Made by a program: the position numbers and the translations under genes. This document shows, one piece after another, positions 1-6,698 of a stretch of DNA of 15,351 nucleotides (its first letter is position 1; each line of letters opens with the position of its first letter). The notes beneath the pieces are model-generated. The model ran no database searches, was not told the origin of the DNA, and saw only the letters and a program-made list of their open reading frames with translations. The stretch comes from DASWID01 sp049682815 (lineage in GTDB: Bacteria; Desulfobacterota_D; UBA1144; Nemesobacterales; CSP1-2), in assembly GCA_049682815.1 (NCBI GenBank), contig JBAUII010000041.1:1-15351 (forward strand), read 5' to 3'.

Positions 1-554
1 AGCTCTCCTATATTTTGACCTCGGGCAAAGTCTTCTTTGTAACCCTGAGGATTATTCTGCCAACTCATGAATCTATTAAATACAATACTAAGCTTTTCCT
101 TTACCAAGCAAGGATCAAATCCCCAATAAATATCCCATGTTCCGCCCAAGGGAAAAAATATTTTGAAAAAAAGGACCTGCATTGGCTCTAATCTATCATA
201 TGAAATCAACCCTGTCCGAACAAAGCCATAACCCATTCCGAAATTAAAGGCTAAATTTTCACTGATAAGCCCAAGCCTTTTTGCTGCCATCATAGCAAGC
301 ACGGTAAACACATACAAGGCTTCGGATGTAGCATATCCATATTGGGAAAGCTTCTCATCCATCTTAATAATTTTTGATATAAAGGATTCATATTCTTCTC
401 CGACAAGCCACTTAATGTCCTTTAGATCCTCGAAGGTAACGTCTCCTATATCTCCGCACATCTCAAAGCAGTATCTCAAGTCCTCCCATTCTCTTGTGAT
501 TAACTGGTAGGGTTTATTTCGTGACATCGGTAAACTAAAAAACACATTTCTCAT
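1..554 (-). CDS. hypothetical protein, C-terminus beyond the window edge
   Basis: An uninterrupted minus-strand frame of 184 codons starts with ATG at 554 and runs off the left edge, so its C-terminus is missing. The start is well supported by a GGAGGGA ribosome-binding site at 561-567, six bases upstream. The translation begins MRNVFFSLPMSRNKPY and contains a cluster of aromatic and Cys residues (YCFEMCGD near residue 28), a Gly-rich stretch NFGMGYGF, and FFPLGGTWDIYWGFDP further on. There is no clear signal peptide. The middle has one or two moderately hydrophobic stretches but no certain membrane helix. I do not recognise the family. It is transcribed away from the protease locus on its right, and the 431-base gap at 555-985 should hold its promoter. 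Confidence 0.75.
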   Translation of the reverse strand, partial: MRNVFFSLPMSRNKPYQLITREWEDLRYCFEMCGDIGDVTFEDLKDIKWLVGEEYESFISKIIKMDEKLSQYGYATSEALYVFTVLAMMAAKRLGLISENLAFNFGMGYGFVRTGLISYDRLEPMQVLFFKIFFPLGGTWDIYWGFDPCLVKEKLSIVFNRFMSWQNNPQGYKEDFARGQNIGE

Positions 555-985
555 TGTTTTTCCCTCCTAATTAGTCAGTCTTCCTACATAACACTCGTTA
601 ACACGTGATTTATAAAAATGATCTACCTGAGATAACTCAGTCATCCTCCACCTATGAATACTGACTGAGCAATTTTTATGCCAGTAGTCATAAATTTGGT
701 TGCGTAATAATTAAAGATAGTTATGAATGCAAGAAAACGAATTTATAATACAATGTGCAAGAGTACACTACTTCAGGTGTGAAAATTTCGACACCTTAAA
801 CCATCAGATCAATTTATCACATGAATCAACAAATATCTTTGTAACTGAGACTAAAAACAATAAGTCCCGTCGCAATGTCCGATATTTTGTTTGAAGCCCT
901 TAATGAGTTAATGAAAAATAACGGATATGTGTTCCTTTCCATTAGGACAAACCTTACCTTTCTAATTCAGGGTAATAATAAGGTG
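555..985. other. intergenic gap, leader of the left-edge gene
   Basis: No convincing gene is present. A short plus-strand frame begins at 875 but has no ribosome-binding site and overlaps the end of the protease gene antisense, so I do not call it. The only local structures are short inverted repeats: CTCAGTCA at 636-643 facing TGACTGAG at 662-669, and an AGGTGT/ACACCT pair near 775-800. Either could be an operator or a weak hairpin; nothing in the sequence decides this. Confidence 0.5.
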
Positions 986-2038
986 TCAGGCCTTGACGTG
1001 AGACTCACTTGCAATAGTATTCTTCTTTCTTCTTCTAATCATCCGAAGCCCAATTGCAAATGCCGGAACTAAAGGAATAAGTAAATTCACAAAAGCCGTA
1101 CCAGCCTGAGCAGAGCCTCCGATCGTGCAACCTCCATTACTGTCCCCTTGCAGGTCGACGGAAGTTGGCTCTACTGTAGGTGTGGCCGTCGGAGATGGTG
1201 AGGGAGTAGGTGTTGGTGTGGGCGTAGGGCTAGGGGTGGGCGTTGGGGTTGGAATCGGTGTAGGCGTAGGTTGAGCCTGCTGGACAACGGATTGCACGGC
1301 TGCAAATGCATCTATCCTTCCGGAACCAAAAGTATTATCCGTACCGGGAGGTCCTAAATCCACGGCACTATTTCTCAATACATCTGAGACCTCCGAAGGA
1401 GAGAGTTTCTGATTTGTAAGCATTGATCCGGATTTCGCCATAGGTAGGTTTTCTTCGGCCTCTAATATAAGCGCCGCCACTCCCGCGGCGTGAGGAGCCG
1501 CTGCCGATGTTCCAAAAAATGGGATAAATCCCGGCACAGTAGTTGTAACTCCATCGGGTGCTACAAGCTCAGGTTTAATTCTTCCGTCATTGGTCGGGCC
1601 TCGAGAGCTATAAGGTCTTATCTGATCTATACTTTGAAGAAGTCCTAAGCCACTCGCGCCGATCGAAAGCACTAAATCGGCATCGGGATTATTTGGTACA
1701 CTGCTTTGCGACACTGCAAATTCATCTAATGGTCGAGTCAGGACAAATAAGTCGAACTCCCGCGGTTCAGCGTTACCGAGTCCAAAAAATTTGAGAAAGT
1801 CAAAAATAACGATTCCCGCTGTTATTGGATCAACCCCGGGGTTTACGATATCTATCAATATCTCTGTGGGATTATCATCACCATCCTGAATATTAGTAGA
1901 AACAAGCGTGGACGAAATTATTGCCGTAATTAATTCGGCAGATGAACTTGGATCAGCAGCTTCGATTAACACCATCTCTTGCGAAAGATAGGGTTTGAAT
2001 ATTCTCCGACTTGAGAGACTGAGTTTCCGCACTTTCAC
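986..2038 (-). CDS. subtilisin-like (peptidase family S8) C-terminal half with Pro/Thr spacer and Cys-containing C-terminal anchor; probably a degraded gene
   Basis: The frame opens with a GTG that lies inside an upstream overlapping frame, so this is probably not a real start. Residues about 45-60 (STNIQDGDDNP) and 95-190 match the later part of an S8 catalytic domain: YSSRGPTNDGRIKPELVAPDG, then FFGTSAAAPHAAGVAAL with the catalytic Ser at residue 178. The catalytic Asp, His and oxyanion Asn regions are absent, so it should have no protease activity. Residues 257-292 are a Pro/Thr/Ser-rich spacer made of PT repeats. The tail carries NGGCTIGG (Cys304), a hydrophobic helix at about 312-331 and RRRKK, like MYXO-CTERM-type sorting signals, so the ancestral enzyme was exported and surface-anchored. 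The signal peptide is in the overlapping frame ending at 1953, offset by one base. I read the locus as an internally deleted, frameshifted protease gene; a short non-catalytic product is possible. Confidence 0.8.
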   Translation of the reverse strand: MKVRKLSLSSRRIFKPYLSQEMVLIEAADPSSSAELITAIISSTLVSTNIQDGDDNPTEILIDIVNPGVDPITAGIVIFDFLKFFGLGNAEPREFDLFVLTRPLDEFAVSQSSVPNNPDADLVLSIGASGLGLLQSIDQIRPYSSRGPTNDGRIKPELVAPDGVTTTVPGFIPFFGTSAAAPHAAGVAALILEAEENLPMAKSGSMLTNQKLSPSEVSDVLRNSAVDLGPPGTDNTFGSGRIDAFAAVQSVVQQAQPTPTPIPTPTPTPSPTPTPTPTPSPSPTATPTVEPTSVDLQGDSNGGCTIGGSAQAGTAFVNLLIPLVPAFAIGLRMIRRRKKNTIASESHVKA

Positions 2039-2168
2039 TCCTCAAGGCATTGGAAAGAGCAGAGGAGATTTTCGTGTTTTGTTTTGATCCGGAGATCAAG
2101 TTATCTGCATCGCTCGGAAGAGCTAAGGTCAAAGATATTGCACCAATTAGAATTATTGATTTAATCAT
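1953..2168 (-). pseudogene. signal peptide and start of prodomain of the broken subtilase
   Basis: A 71-residue frame starts with ATG at 2168, preceded by a purine-rich GGGAG/GGGAAA stretch, 15 bases after the stop of the upstream lipoprotein. It opens with a classical signal peptide (MIKSIILIGAISLTLALPSDA) and then TKISSALSNALRSESAETQ, which resembles TQRKISSSLHSVIEELES in the lipoprotein upstream. It ends in the overlap with the Ser-containing frame. Moving into that frame needs a +1 shift anywhere in 1953-2038, which would give one exported protein of about 393 residues, still lacking the Asp/His part. I take it as the N-terminal end of the same damaged gene. Programmed frameshifting cannot be excluded, but I see no obvious slippery site with a stimulator. 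Confidence 0.6.
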
Positions 2169-2183
2169 TTTCCCATACTCCCA

Positions 2184-2594
2184 TCAATTTGATACTCCAT
2201 ATGCGGGTAAATCGATTGTTTTCACAAATGGAAGTTCACTTATGGTCTTTATATCTTTGGGTAGTGCCCAACCCTGGATGAGTTTCTGCTGATTATCATA
2301 TATGTCAATCGTCACACCGTGTTTCTTGAGGTCCTCCAGTTTGGACTCATCGATCCCGTACAATTGGATGTAAATTTGTATTTCTCCTTGTTCATTAATC
2401 CGAGCCGATTTGTCAATAAAAGTTAACACTTGCTCTTTGTTCTCTGTCTTTGATTCCAATTCTTCTATAACACTGTGGAGACTCGATGAAATTTTCCGTT
2501 GGGTCTTCTCTACTTTTGCGGAGTTGTTACCTTCAGTGCAAGAAGAAACAAGTATTATAACGACAATAAAATATGAGAGGATTGACGGCCACAT
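2184..2594 (-). CDS. lipoprotein resembling an isolated N-terminal prodomain of an S8 protease
   Basis: The 136-residue product has a hydrophobic N-terminus and a lipobox-like end (ILVSSC, lipid-carrying Cys19), so it is probably a lipoprotein. After a charged, helical stretch (KVEKTQRKISSSLHSVIEEL), residues about 68-134 look like the prodomain of a bacterial subtilase subgroup: IQIYIQLYG, then KKHGVTIDIYDN, IQGWALPKDIKTISELPFV, and IDLPAYGVSN. In complete enzymes of this kind, as I recall them, the pattern 'QGW.P...I..LPFV..I..P.YGV' sits just before the catalytic domain; here the stop codon falls exactly at that boundary. It could be a free-standing chaperone or inhibitor of a protease, or a truncated relic. 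It lies 15 bases before the signal-peptide fragment of the broken protease. No strong ribosome-binding site precedes the ATG at 2594. Confidence 0.65.
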   Translation of the reverse strand: MWPSILSYFIVVIILVSSCTEGNNSAKVEKTQRKISSSLHSVIEELESKTENKEQVLTFIDKSARINEQGEIQIYIQLYGIDESKLEDLKKHGVTIDIYDNQQKLIQGWALPKDIKTISELPFVKTIDLPAYGVSN

Positions 2595-2990
2595 GATATA
2601 TCGATCAAATCAATTGAGCACTGAGGAATCTTCCCTAACAAAAGAGGCCGTAAAAATCAAATCGGGCCGCAAAATATTAAGAAAGGCTAACCACAAAGAA
2701 ACTGCACTCTTAATAGAAGGCGGACGATAATATAAAGAAACTACCCCATCCATTTTGACTTAGCCTCTCCAATTATTTATCTAACTTTAACGCCTACGAT
2801 AATTAAAAGTCAACAGGAACTCTTCACATTAGATTTTTAGGATTATCCTTAAGACAGTAATAAAAGTAGAACGTAAAGAAACTCAAATCATATGGTGTAA
2901 ATCGGGCTCTGCGACAGCGCCGTCCCCCTTTGCTTCTTAGAGGATATTATACTGGAGAACCTTGAAAGATATGCCTAAAACATTAGCAGC

Positions 2991-3143
2991 TTAATGATAC
3001 GCACGGGTATGCTTATCTTTTTTCCATCTCCTATTTCCCACGTAAATAAGATAGGGTCTCCGCAACGCTATATCCGCCTTTCGTAACTTTACCCACTTCC
3101 TATTACCTTGGTATTTAAGAAATGCTCTTGTTGTAGCAACCAT
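2991..3143 (-). CDS. possible small basic protein, 50 residues
   Basis: An ATG at 3143 opens a 50-codon minus-strand frame ending in TAA at 2991. The product begins MVATTRAFLKYQGNRKWVKL and is strongly basic, with about 17 Lys/Arg and almost no acidic residues. It has two similar stretches, GNRKWVKL and GNRRWKKD, about 22 residues apart. There is no clear ribosome-binding site and no supporting neighbour. It may be a small nucleic-acid-binding protein, but a chance ORF is at least as likely. Confidence 0.25.
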   Translation of the reverse strand: MVATTRAFLKYQGNRKWVKLRKADIALRRPYLIYVGNRRWKKDKHTRAYH

Positions 3144-3262
3144 AATGTAAATAATAGAGGTATTCAAATATAAAAGTCAAGCAGAATCTCTCATACGCAT
3201 CACCTTGCGGCGCATTCAGAGAAATCACCCCGCGTTTTCACAAACTAACGGGAGAGGAATGT

Positions 3263-3317
3263 CCCGCCTATCGGAGTGTGTATAAATGCTCGTTCGATTG
3301 GCGGGGTTTCCCAACCT
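3263..3317 (+). repeat. GGCGGGG-type inverted repeat beside the long hairpin
   Basis: CCCGCCTATC at 3263-3272 faces CGATTGGCGGGG at 3295-3305, and the latter continues into the 18-base motif GGCGGGGTTTCCCAACCT at 3300-3317. A near copy (16 of 18 bases) of this motif lies on the minus strand at 13831-13848, again next to a long perfect hairpin and again with CCCGCCTATC (13843-13852). The two loci therefore look like members of one repeat family with a conserved flank and a variable hairpin. Confidence 0.55.
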
Positions 3318-3324
3318 CGATGAA

Positions 3325-3363
3325 AGTAAATAACCCCGTGGCTCTGCCACGGGGTTATTTACT
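3325..3363. repeat. perfect 18-bp stem hairpin, terminator-like
   Basis: AGTAAATAACCCCGTGGC, a loop of TCT, then the exact reverse complement. The stem has a GC-rich top and an A/T-rich base, so on either strand the RNA would be a GC hairpin followed by a U-rich 3' side, like a bidirectional intrinsic terminator. It lies 267 bases downstream of the small lipoprotein gene, farther than a dedicated terminator usually sits. The perfection of the stem suggests a recent or actively maintained repeat. Confidence 0.7.
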
Positions 3364-3629
3364 AATCATCACTTATACCAAATTTGTTGAAATTACAGGC
3401 ACTTGAAGATAACGTTCGTATCGGAAGATGAGCTGGTGTATCTCAATTTGATGAGAAACTATCCCGTCCAGTTACTATCAAGTCCTAATGGTATCTAATA
3501 CTAACATTGCCTGCCATATCCCATGCAATAGCTCAAAGTCAAGCAATCCTCATAGATAAGAACACCAGGATCCATCGACCGGTGGAAGAATGGCGAGAAA
3601 GGAAACACTAACCCTGTTCTTTTCTTTGC

Positions 3630-3848
3630 TCAATACAATTCGTCTCGAATTACCTTATAATTATGAACATCGACTTCGTAAATCGCTCTTAAAGTATCAC
3701 AACGCGACGTGTCTTCCTGGTTTTGTTCAAGACAAGCCTTGTAAGCTTCCTTAGAACTTTCCATATCAGTAACTGCTCTGTTCAATGCTGGATTACAACT
3801 GATGAGCGACAGCGCAAAAATTACACCTAACAATACCAATTTATTCAT
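3630..3848 (-). CDS. small lipoprotein of unknown function
   Basis: The 72-residue product has a short signal (MNKLVLLGVIFALSLISC) with a lipobox ending at Cys18, so it should be lipid-anchored in an envelope membrane. The mature part of about 54 residues is mostly helical and charged, with Cys39 and Cys50 flanking EQNQEDTSR, a spacing that would allow a disulfide. A ribosome-binding site AAGGAGA at 3855-3861 supports the ATG at 3848. It stands alone, with gaps of several hundred bases on both sides. I do not know a function for it; its form (lipobox, short helical body, two Cys) fits small envelope lipoproteins. Confidence 0.75.
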   Translation of the reverse strand: MNKLVLLGVIFALSLISCNPALNRAVTDMESSKEAYKACLEQNQEDTSRCDTLRAIYEVDVHNYKVIRDELY

Positions 3849-4285
3849 GCTCCATCTCCTTTATTTTTTTCTCAAATGATATCATAGATACCCTGAAATT
3901 TCATAAAATTTCAACACTCTTCTGATTATCTGCATGCGGCGCAGAAACCTGATAAAAAAGAGGACTCACATACATTTCATAATTTATTAAATGTGCTGTA
4001 AAAGGATAAGTCCCAATTCGACATTGAGGCAGTTTATAATAAGTATAAACCAAGAACGAGAAATTTGATCCAATAGCAAACCCAAAAATACATTAACGTT
4101 CCGGCTAGCAATCGTATTTCAACTTTTAAAACATCGGATAAAATATTGAAGGTGTTTATCACGTGACGTGAGCCCAGATATCGGTCAAGTAAAAAGAACT
4201 ATAATTCAAACTCAAAACCCAGAATCTTTAAGGAAGGTCGGCTATCTAAAGACAATGATAAATATAGATCTCCAAAACGAGCTTC
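3849..4285. other. intergenic gap between divergent genes
   Basis: No open frame of note. The small lipoprotein gene leaves to the left and the 4301 gene to the right, so promoters of both should lie here. I could not pick convincing -35/-10 pairs, and no strong hairpin or repeat was seen. Confidence 0.45.
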
Positions 4286-4293
4286 AAAGGAGG
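4286..4293 (+). promoter_or_regulatory. ribosome-binding site fixing a TTG start
   Basis: AAAGGAGG is a near-perfect Shine-Dalgarno sequence seven bases before the TTG at 4301. There is no ATG or GTG at that distance, so it decides the start of the following gene. Confidence 0.8.
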
Positions 4294-4300
4294 CGAAGAT

Positions 4301-4552
4301 TTGAAGAAACTGTGGCTACTTAAACCCAACAGTAATCTACCCTCTGAGAAGAGCCCCTGGAATCCATGGTTCGGCAAATGCTTTGGATTCCTGATCTGTG
4401 CCGAAAACGAATTCCAGGCTCGTAAAATAGCTAATGATAACGGCGGAAATGAAGGTAGTGTTTGGCTCGACCCACGTGTATGTACATGCGTAGAGTTGAC
4501 ACCGGCCAATGTTGAAGAGGGGGTAGTACTAATGGATTTCCGTTCAGGTTAA
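4301..4552 (+). CDS. conserved-looking small protein, 83 residues, upstream of the SRAP gene
   Basis: Translation starts at TTG 4301 behind a strong ribosome-binding site. The product has no signal peptide or membrane segment. Visible features are WNPWFGKCFGFLICAENE (residues about 20-37), then an acidic/Asn stretch, and WLDPRVCTCVEL (residues about 55-66). Trp, Phe and Cys-rich motifs spaced like this look like a compact alpha/beta domain rather than random sequence, and I have a loose memory of similar hypothetical proteins carrying 'NPW..K.FGF...AE....AR' and 'WLDP....C.EL'. No function is known to me. It ends five bases before the SRAP gene, so the two are probably one transcript with coupled translation, which hints at a DNA-damage or nucleic-acid role without proving it. 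Confidence 0.7.
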   Translation: MKKLWLLKPNSNLPSEKSPWNPWFGKCFGFLICAENEFQARKIANDNGGNEGSVWLDPRVCTCVELTPANVEEGVVLMDFRSG

Positions 4553-4557
4553 GAATC

Positions 4558-5238
4558 ATGTGTGGAAGATTTACCCAACATAATGAAGAAGAGGAATTTG
4601 AAGACCGTTTTAATTTCTCCAATCCGGCTGGAATCCTGTTCAAGAAGAGATTCAATATCGCCCCGTCTCAAAATGTGCCTGTAGTAGTTGTAGAAAAAGA
4701 TAACAGGCTGCTCAAATTGATGCGATGGGGATTGGTACCCTTCTGGGCGAAAGAACCCTCGATAGGCTATAAGATGATAAATGCGAGGGCTGAAACCATT
4801 ACAGAAAAAGCAAGCTTTAAAAATCCCTTAAAGAAAAAAAGGTGTTTGGTACCGGCTAGCGGATTTTATGAATGGATAAAAACTCAAAAGAAAAGCACAA
4901 AAACACCACTATACTTTAGACTCAAGAGCAAAGAGCCATTTGCCTTCGCAGGCCTATGGGATCTATGGAAACAGCCGGATGGCGATAAACTGCTATCATT
5001 CACAATAATAACAACGGGTCCAAATGAATTGATGAAACCAATCCACAACCGGATGCCTGTAATACTCCGTCAAAAGGATGAAAACATGTGGCTGGATCCC
5101 GAGCTAACGGATTTTGATGAGCTAGTACCACTCTTACGACCATACCCAACCGACCTCATGGAAGCGTATGAAGTGTCGACTATAGTCAACTCACCCAAGA
5201 CCGATGTGCCCGAATGTATTAAACCTATAGAAACCTAA
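4558..5238 (+). CDS. yedK: SOS response-associated peptidase family protein (SRAP; YedK/HMCES type)
   Basis: SRAP proteins form a thiazolidine link with abasic sites in single-stranded DNA through their N-terminal Cys and shield them from cleavage. All key residues are visible: Cys2 after the initiator Met (MCGRFTQ), Asn75 in MINARAET, Glu105 in SGFYEW, and His163 in IHNRMPVIL. The region FNIAPSQNVPVV (about 32-43) and MRWGLVPFWAK (about 55-65) are also typical. At 226 residues it has the full family length. The ATG must be correct because Cys2 has to become residue 1 after Met removal. It follows the 83-residue gene by five bases and converges with the exported protein on the other strand, 34 bases away. 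The name follows E. coli YedK; the family call is firm. Confidence 0.95.
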   Translation: MCGRFTQHNEEEEFEDRFNFSNPAGILFKKRFNIAPSQNVPVVVVEKDNRLLKLMRWGLVPFWAKEPSIGYKMINARAETITEKASFKNPLKKKRCLVPASGFYEWIKTQKKSTKTPLYFRLKSKEPFAFAGLWDLWKQPDGDKLLSFTIITTGPNELMKPIHNRMPVILRQKDENMWLDPELTDFDELVPLLRPYPTDLMEAYEVSTIVNSPKTDVPECIKPIET

Positions 5239-5272
5239 TCAACTAAGCTAGTCCGATAAGATCCTATCCGTT

Positions 5273-5725
5273 TTATCTAGTCCCAAGTTCAAGAGCACAT
5301 CCGTAAATAGTAATCTGGCATGTCTTTGCACCGCCCTCGAAAAACGCAGAAGTCATTGACCTAAAAGTACCGGTAATCGACAAAATATCTCCACTGCTTA
5401 TCTTATCAAAAACCTGTTTGTTGGGCGGAGCATTACAAACACATTGCACAACATAATTATCTGCTACAAATTCCCCCGTAAACGTCCCCTGTTCAGCGTC
5501 GGAGCAAGTTGAGGGTATTTCTCGCTTGCTCGCTACCTCGACGGATGTTTCGATCATTTTACCTTGATATAAATCCTCGGATATCATTGGCTCATCCGAA
5601 TATTCCTGACATATCTGTAGTAGGGACGGAATTTTAACCGTGCCCTCCCCTGCCCAAACTTGAACCGGAAATTGCAAAAGAACAAAAACTATAAAAAGTG
5701 GACACAGCATATATGGTATTTTCAT
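5273..5725 (-). CDS. exported Cys-containing protein, possible OB-fold
   Basis: The 150-residue product has a signal peptide (MKIPYMLCPLFIVFVLLQF) with a likely cleavage after VWA at residue 25. The mature part has Cys39, 74, 95, 97, 136 and 143, an even number that could form disulfides in the periplasm. The pattern DLYQGKMIETSVEV, later VVQCVC, and ISSGDILSITGTF followed by KTCQITIYGCAL looks like the strands of a small OB-fold of the 'tRNA_anti-like' type found in exported proteins. That fold assignment is inference. It is convergent with the SRAP gene. The ribosome-binding site is weak: a G-run lies about 14 bases from the ATG. Confidence 0.65.
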   Translation of the reverse strand: MKIPYMLCPLFIVFVLLQFPVQVWAGEGTVKIPSLLQICQEYSDEPMISEDLYQGKMIETSVEVASKREIPSTCSDAEQGTFTGEFVADNYVVQCVCNAPPNKQVFDKISSGDILSITGTFRSMTSAFFEGGAKTCQITIYGCALELGTR

Positions 5726-5861
5726 ACTATTCTAAGACCCCCCTTTGATTTCCAACATTTAAATCCTAACAGGTTATACTTAATACCGTAATAACAATAA
5801 AAAAATGAATGACCCTAGAGCAAGCTGTGGGCTATCAGCACACAAATAAAGAGTGTCACAT

Positions 5862-5982
5862 GTCATTGCGAGGGTCTTAAGTCCAGAAGCAATCTCCTTT
5901 AACACTGGCAGCGTATCTCGTACGGATTTCAGTCAATTATGGAATTGATGTAACAGATTGCTTCGCTAACGCTCGCAATGAC
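5862..5982. repeat. MITE-like inverted-repeat element, 121 bp
   Basis: The ends are a perfect 11-bp inverted repeat, GTCATTGCGAG at 5862-5872 and CTCGCAATGAC at 5972-5982. A second, inner perfect pair is GAAGCAATCT at 5886-5895 and AGATTGCTTC at 5955-5964. The two arms differ in the base count between outer and inner pairs (13 versus 10). This matches the widespread 'GTCATTGCGAG ... GAAGCAATCT' repeat seen between genes of many bacteria. It has no coding capacity. It sits between the divergent OB-fold and DUF4124 genes, so its RNA could fold in their leaders. Confidence 0.8.
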
Positions 5983-6053
5983 TGTACCGGACGTATCATT
6001 GCCATGACAGTTTAAAACCTGTTGCAAGCTGCGGAGGATTTGGTAGTTAAAGC

Positions 6054-6641
6054 ATGTGCAAAAACTTCCTTTCGAACATCCTGATCACAACAAGTGGAAT
6101 CTTATTTCTCGGCTTAGTGACTCATAATACAAATGCAAACGACATTTATAAATGGACAGATGAAATGGGAAAGGTCCATTTCACAGACAATCCCACGCTG
6201 ATTCCAAAAGACAGAGCAGTCGAGGTCGAGACCATTGAGGAAGTAAAAAAGAGACGATCGGAAGATCGAATTAAATCCAATCTACCAACCCCCACACCCA
6301 CTGAAGATTTGTTGAACGGCGTTGAAGAAGACTTAGAAATTGATAAAGAAGAGGCTATAAGAGAGTACTGGAGAGGCCGCGCACTCGAGATCGATAATGC
6401 TGAAAAAAGGATATGGGAAGACATTTCCCTTACAAGAAATCTAATCACATATAAGAAAAGAGAAGTAGATTACCTGCTTACCAACAGGTACTTTGCAGAT
6501 CGTTCAATCCTCGAACTTAGAAATCTAGAAGACCGGCTTAAGCAACTTGAATTCAATCTTGGCCTTATAAAGCCCGAAAGGGAGAAGCTACAAGAAGAAG
6601 CGCGGCGCGCTGGGGTGCCACCTGGCTATTTGAGACCCTGA
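6054..6641 (+). CDS. exported DUF4124-domain protein with coiled coil
   Basis: A signal peptide (hydrophobic core ILITTSGILFLGLV) is followed at once by DIYKWTDEMGKVHFTDNP (residues about 30-47), the DUF4124 signature of a short beta domain found in many envelope proteins. Then come a Pro/Thr linker (LPTPTPTED) and a long charged helical region, about 93-187, likely a coiled coil (LELRNLEDRLKQLEFNLGLI). The C-terminus ends AGVPPGYLRP. The role is unknown; the family is generally envelope-associated. An in-frame stop just upstream forces the ATG at 6054. The only good Shine-Dalgarno-like sequence (GGAGG, 6033-6037) is 16 bases away, so initiation may be inefficient. The gene points toward the pckA remnant on the opposite strand. 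Confidence 0.8.
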   Translation: MCKNFLSNILITTSGILFLGLVTHNTNANDIYKWTDEMGKVHFTDNPTLIPKDRAVEVETIEEVKKRRSEDRIKSNLPTPTPTEDLLNGVEEDLEIDKEEAIREYWRGRALEIDNAEKRIWEDISLTRNLITYKKREVDYLLTNRYFADRSILELRNLEDRLKQLEFNLGLIKPEREKLQEEARRAGVPPGYLRP

Positions 6642-6698
6642 TACCCGGTACAGCAACAAAGCGGGCGTTAGTAGATTACGACGTTTGAAATAAAAGCA

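Larger units (their letters stand above)
2595..3629. other. long gene-poor stretch
   Basis: About 1 kb with stops in all frames and no recognisable protein. It contains a doubtful 50-codon basic ORF on the minus strand (2991-3143), an imperfect inverted pair around CCCGCCTATC (3263-3272) and CGATTGGCGGGG (3295-3305), and a perfect hairpin at 3325-3363. The part next to 2594 presumably carries the promoter of the lipoprotein, but I cannot assign convincing -35/-10 boxes. A plus-strand frame reaching 2730 is an antisense shadow of the lipoprotein gene with an open tail. Confidence 0.5.

Noticed and set aside
1160..1270. Short tandem DNA repeat that might be a minisatellite
   Set aside because: It simply encodes the Pro/Thr-rich spacer of the subtilase remnant.
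2785..2813. Possible minus-strand promoter (TTGACT, 17 bases, TTAAAG) before the prodomain lipoprotein
   Set aside because: The -35 box is good but the -10 box matches only three of six bases, and it lies about 190 bases from the start codon.
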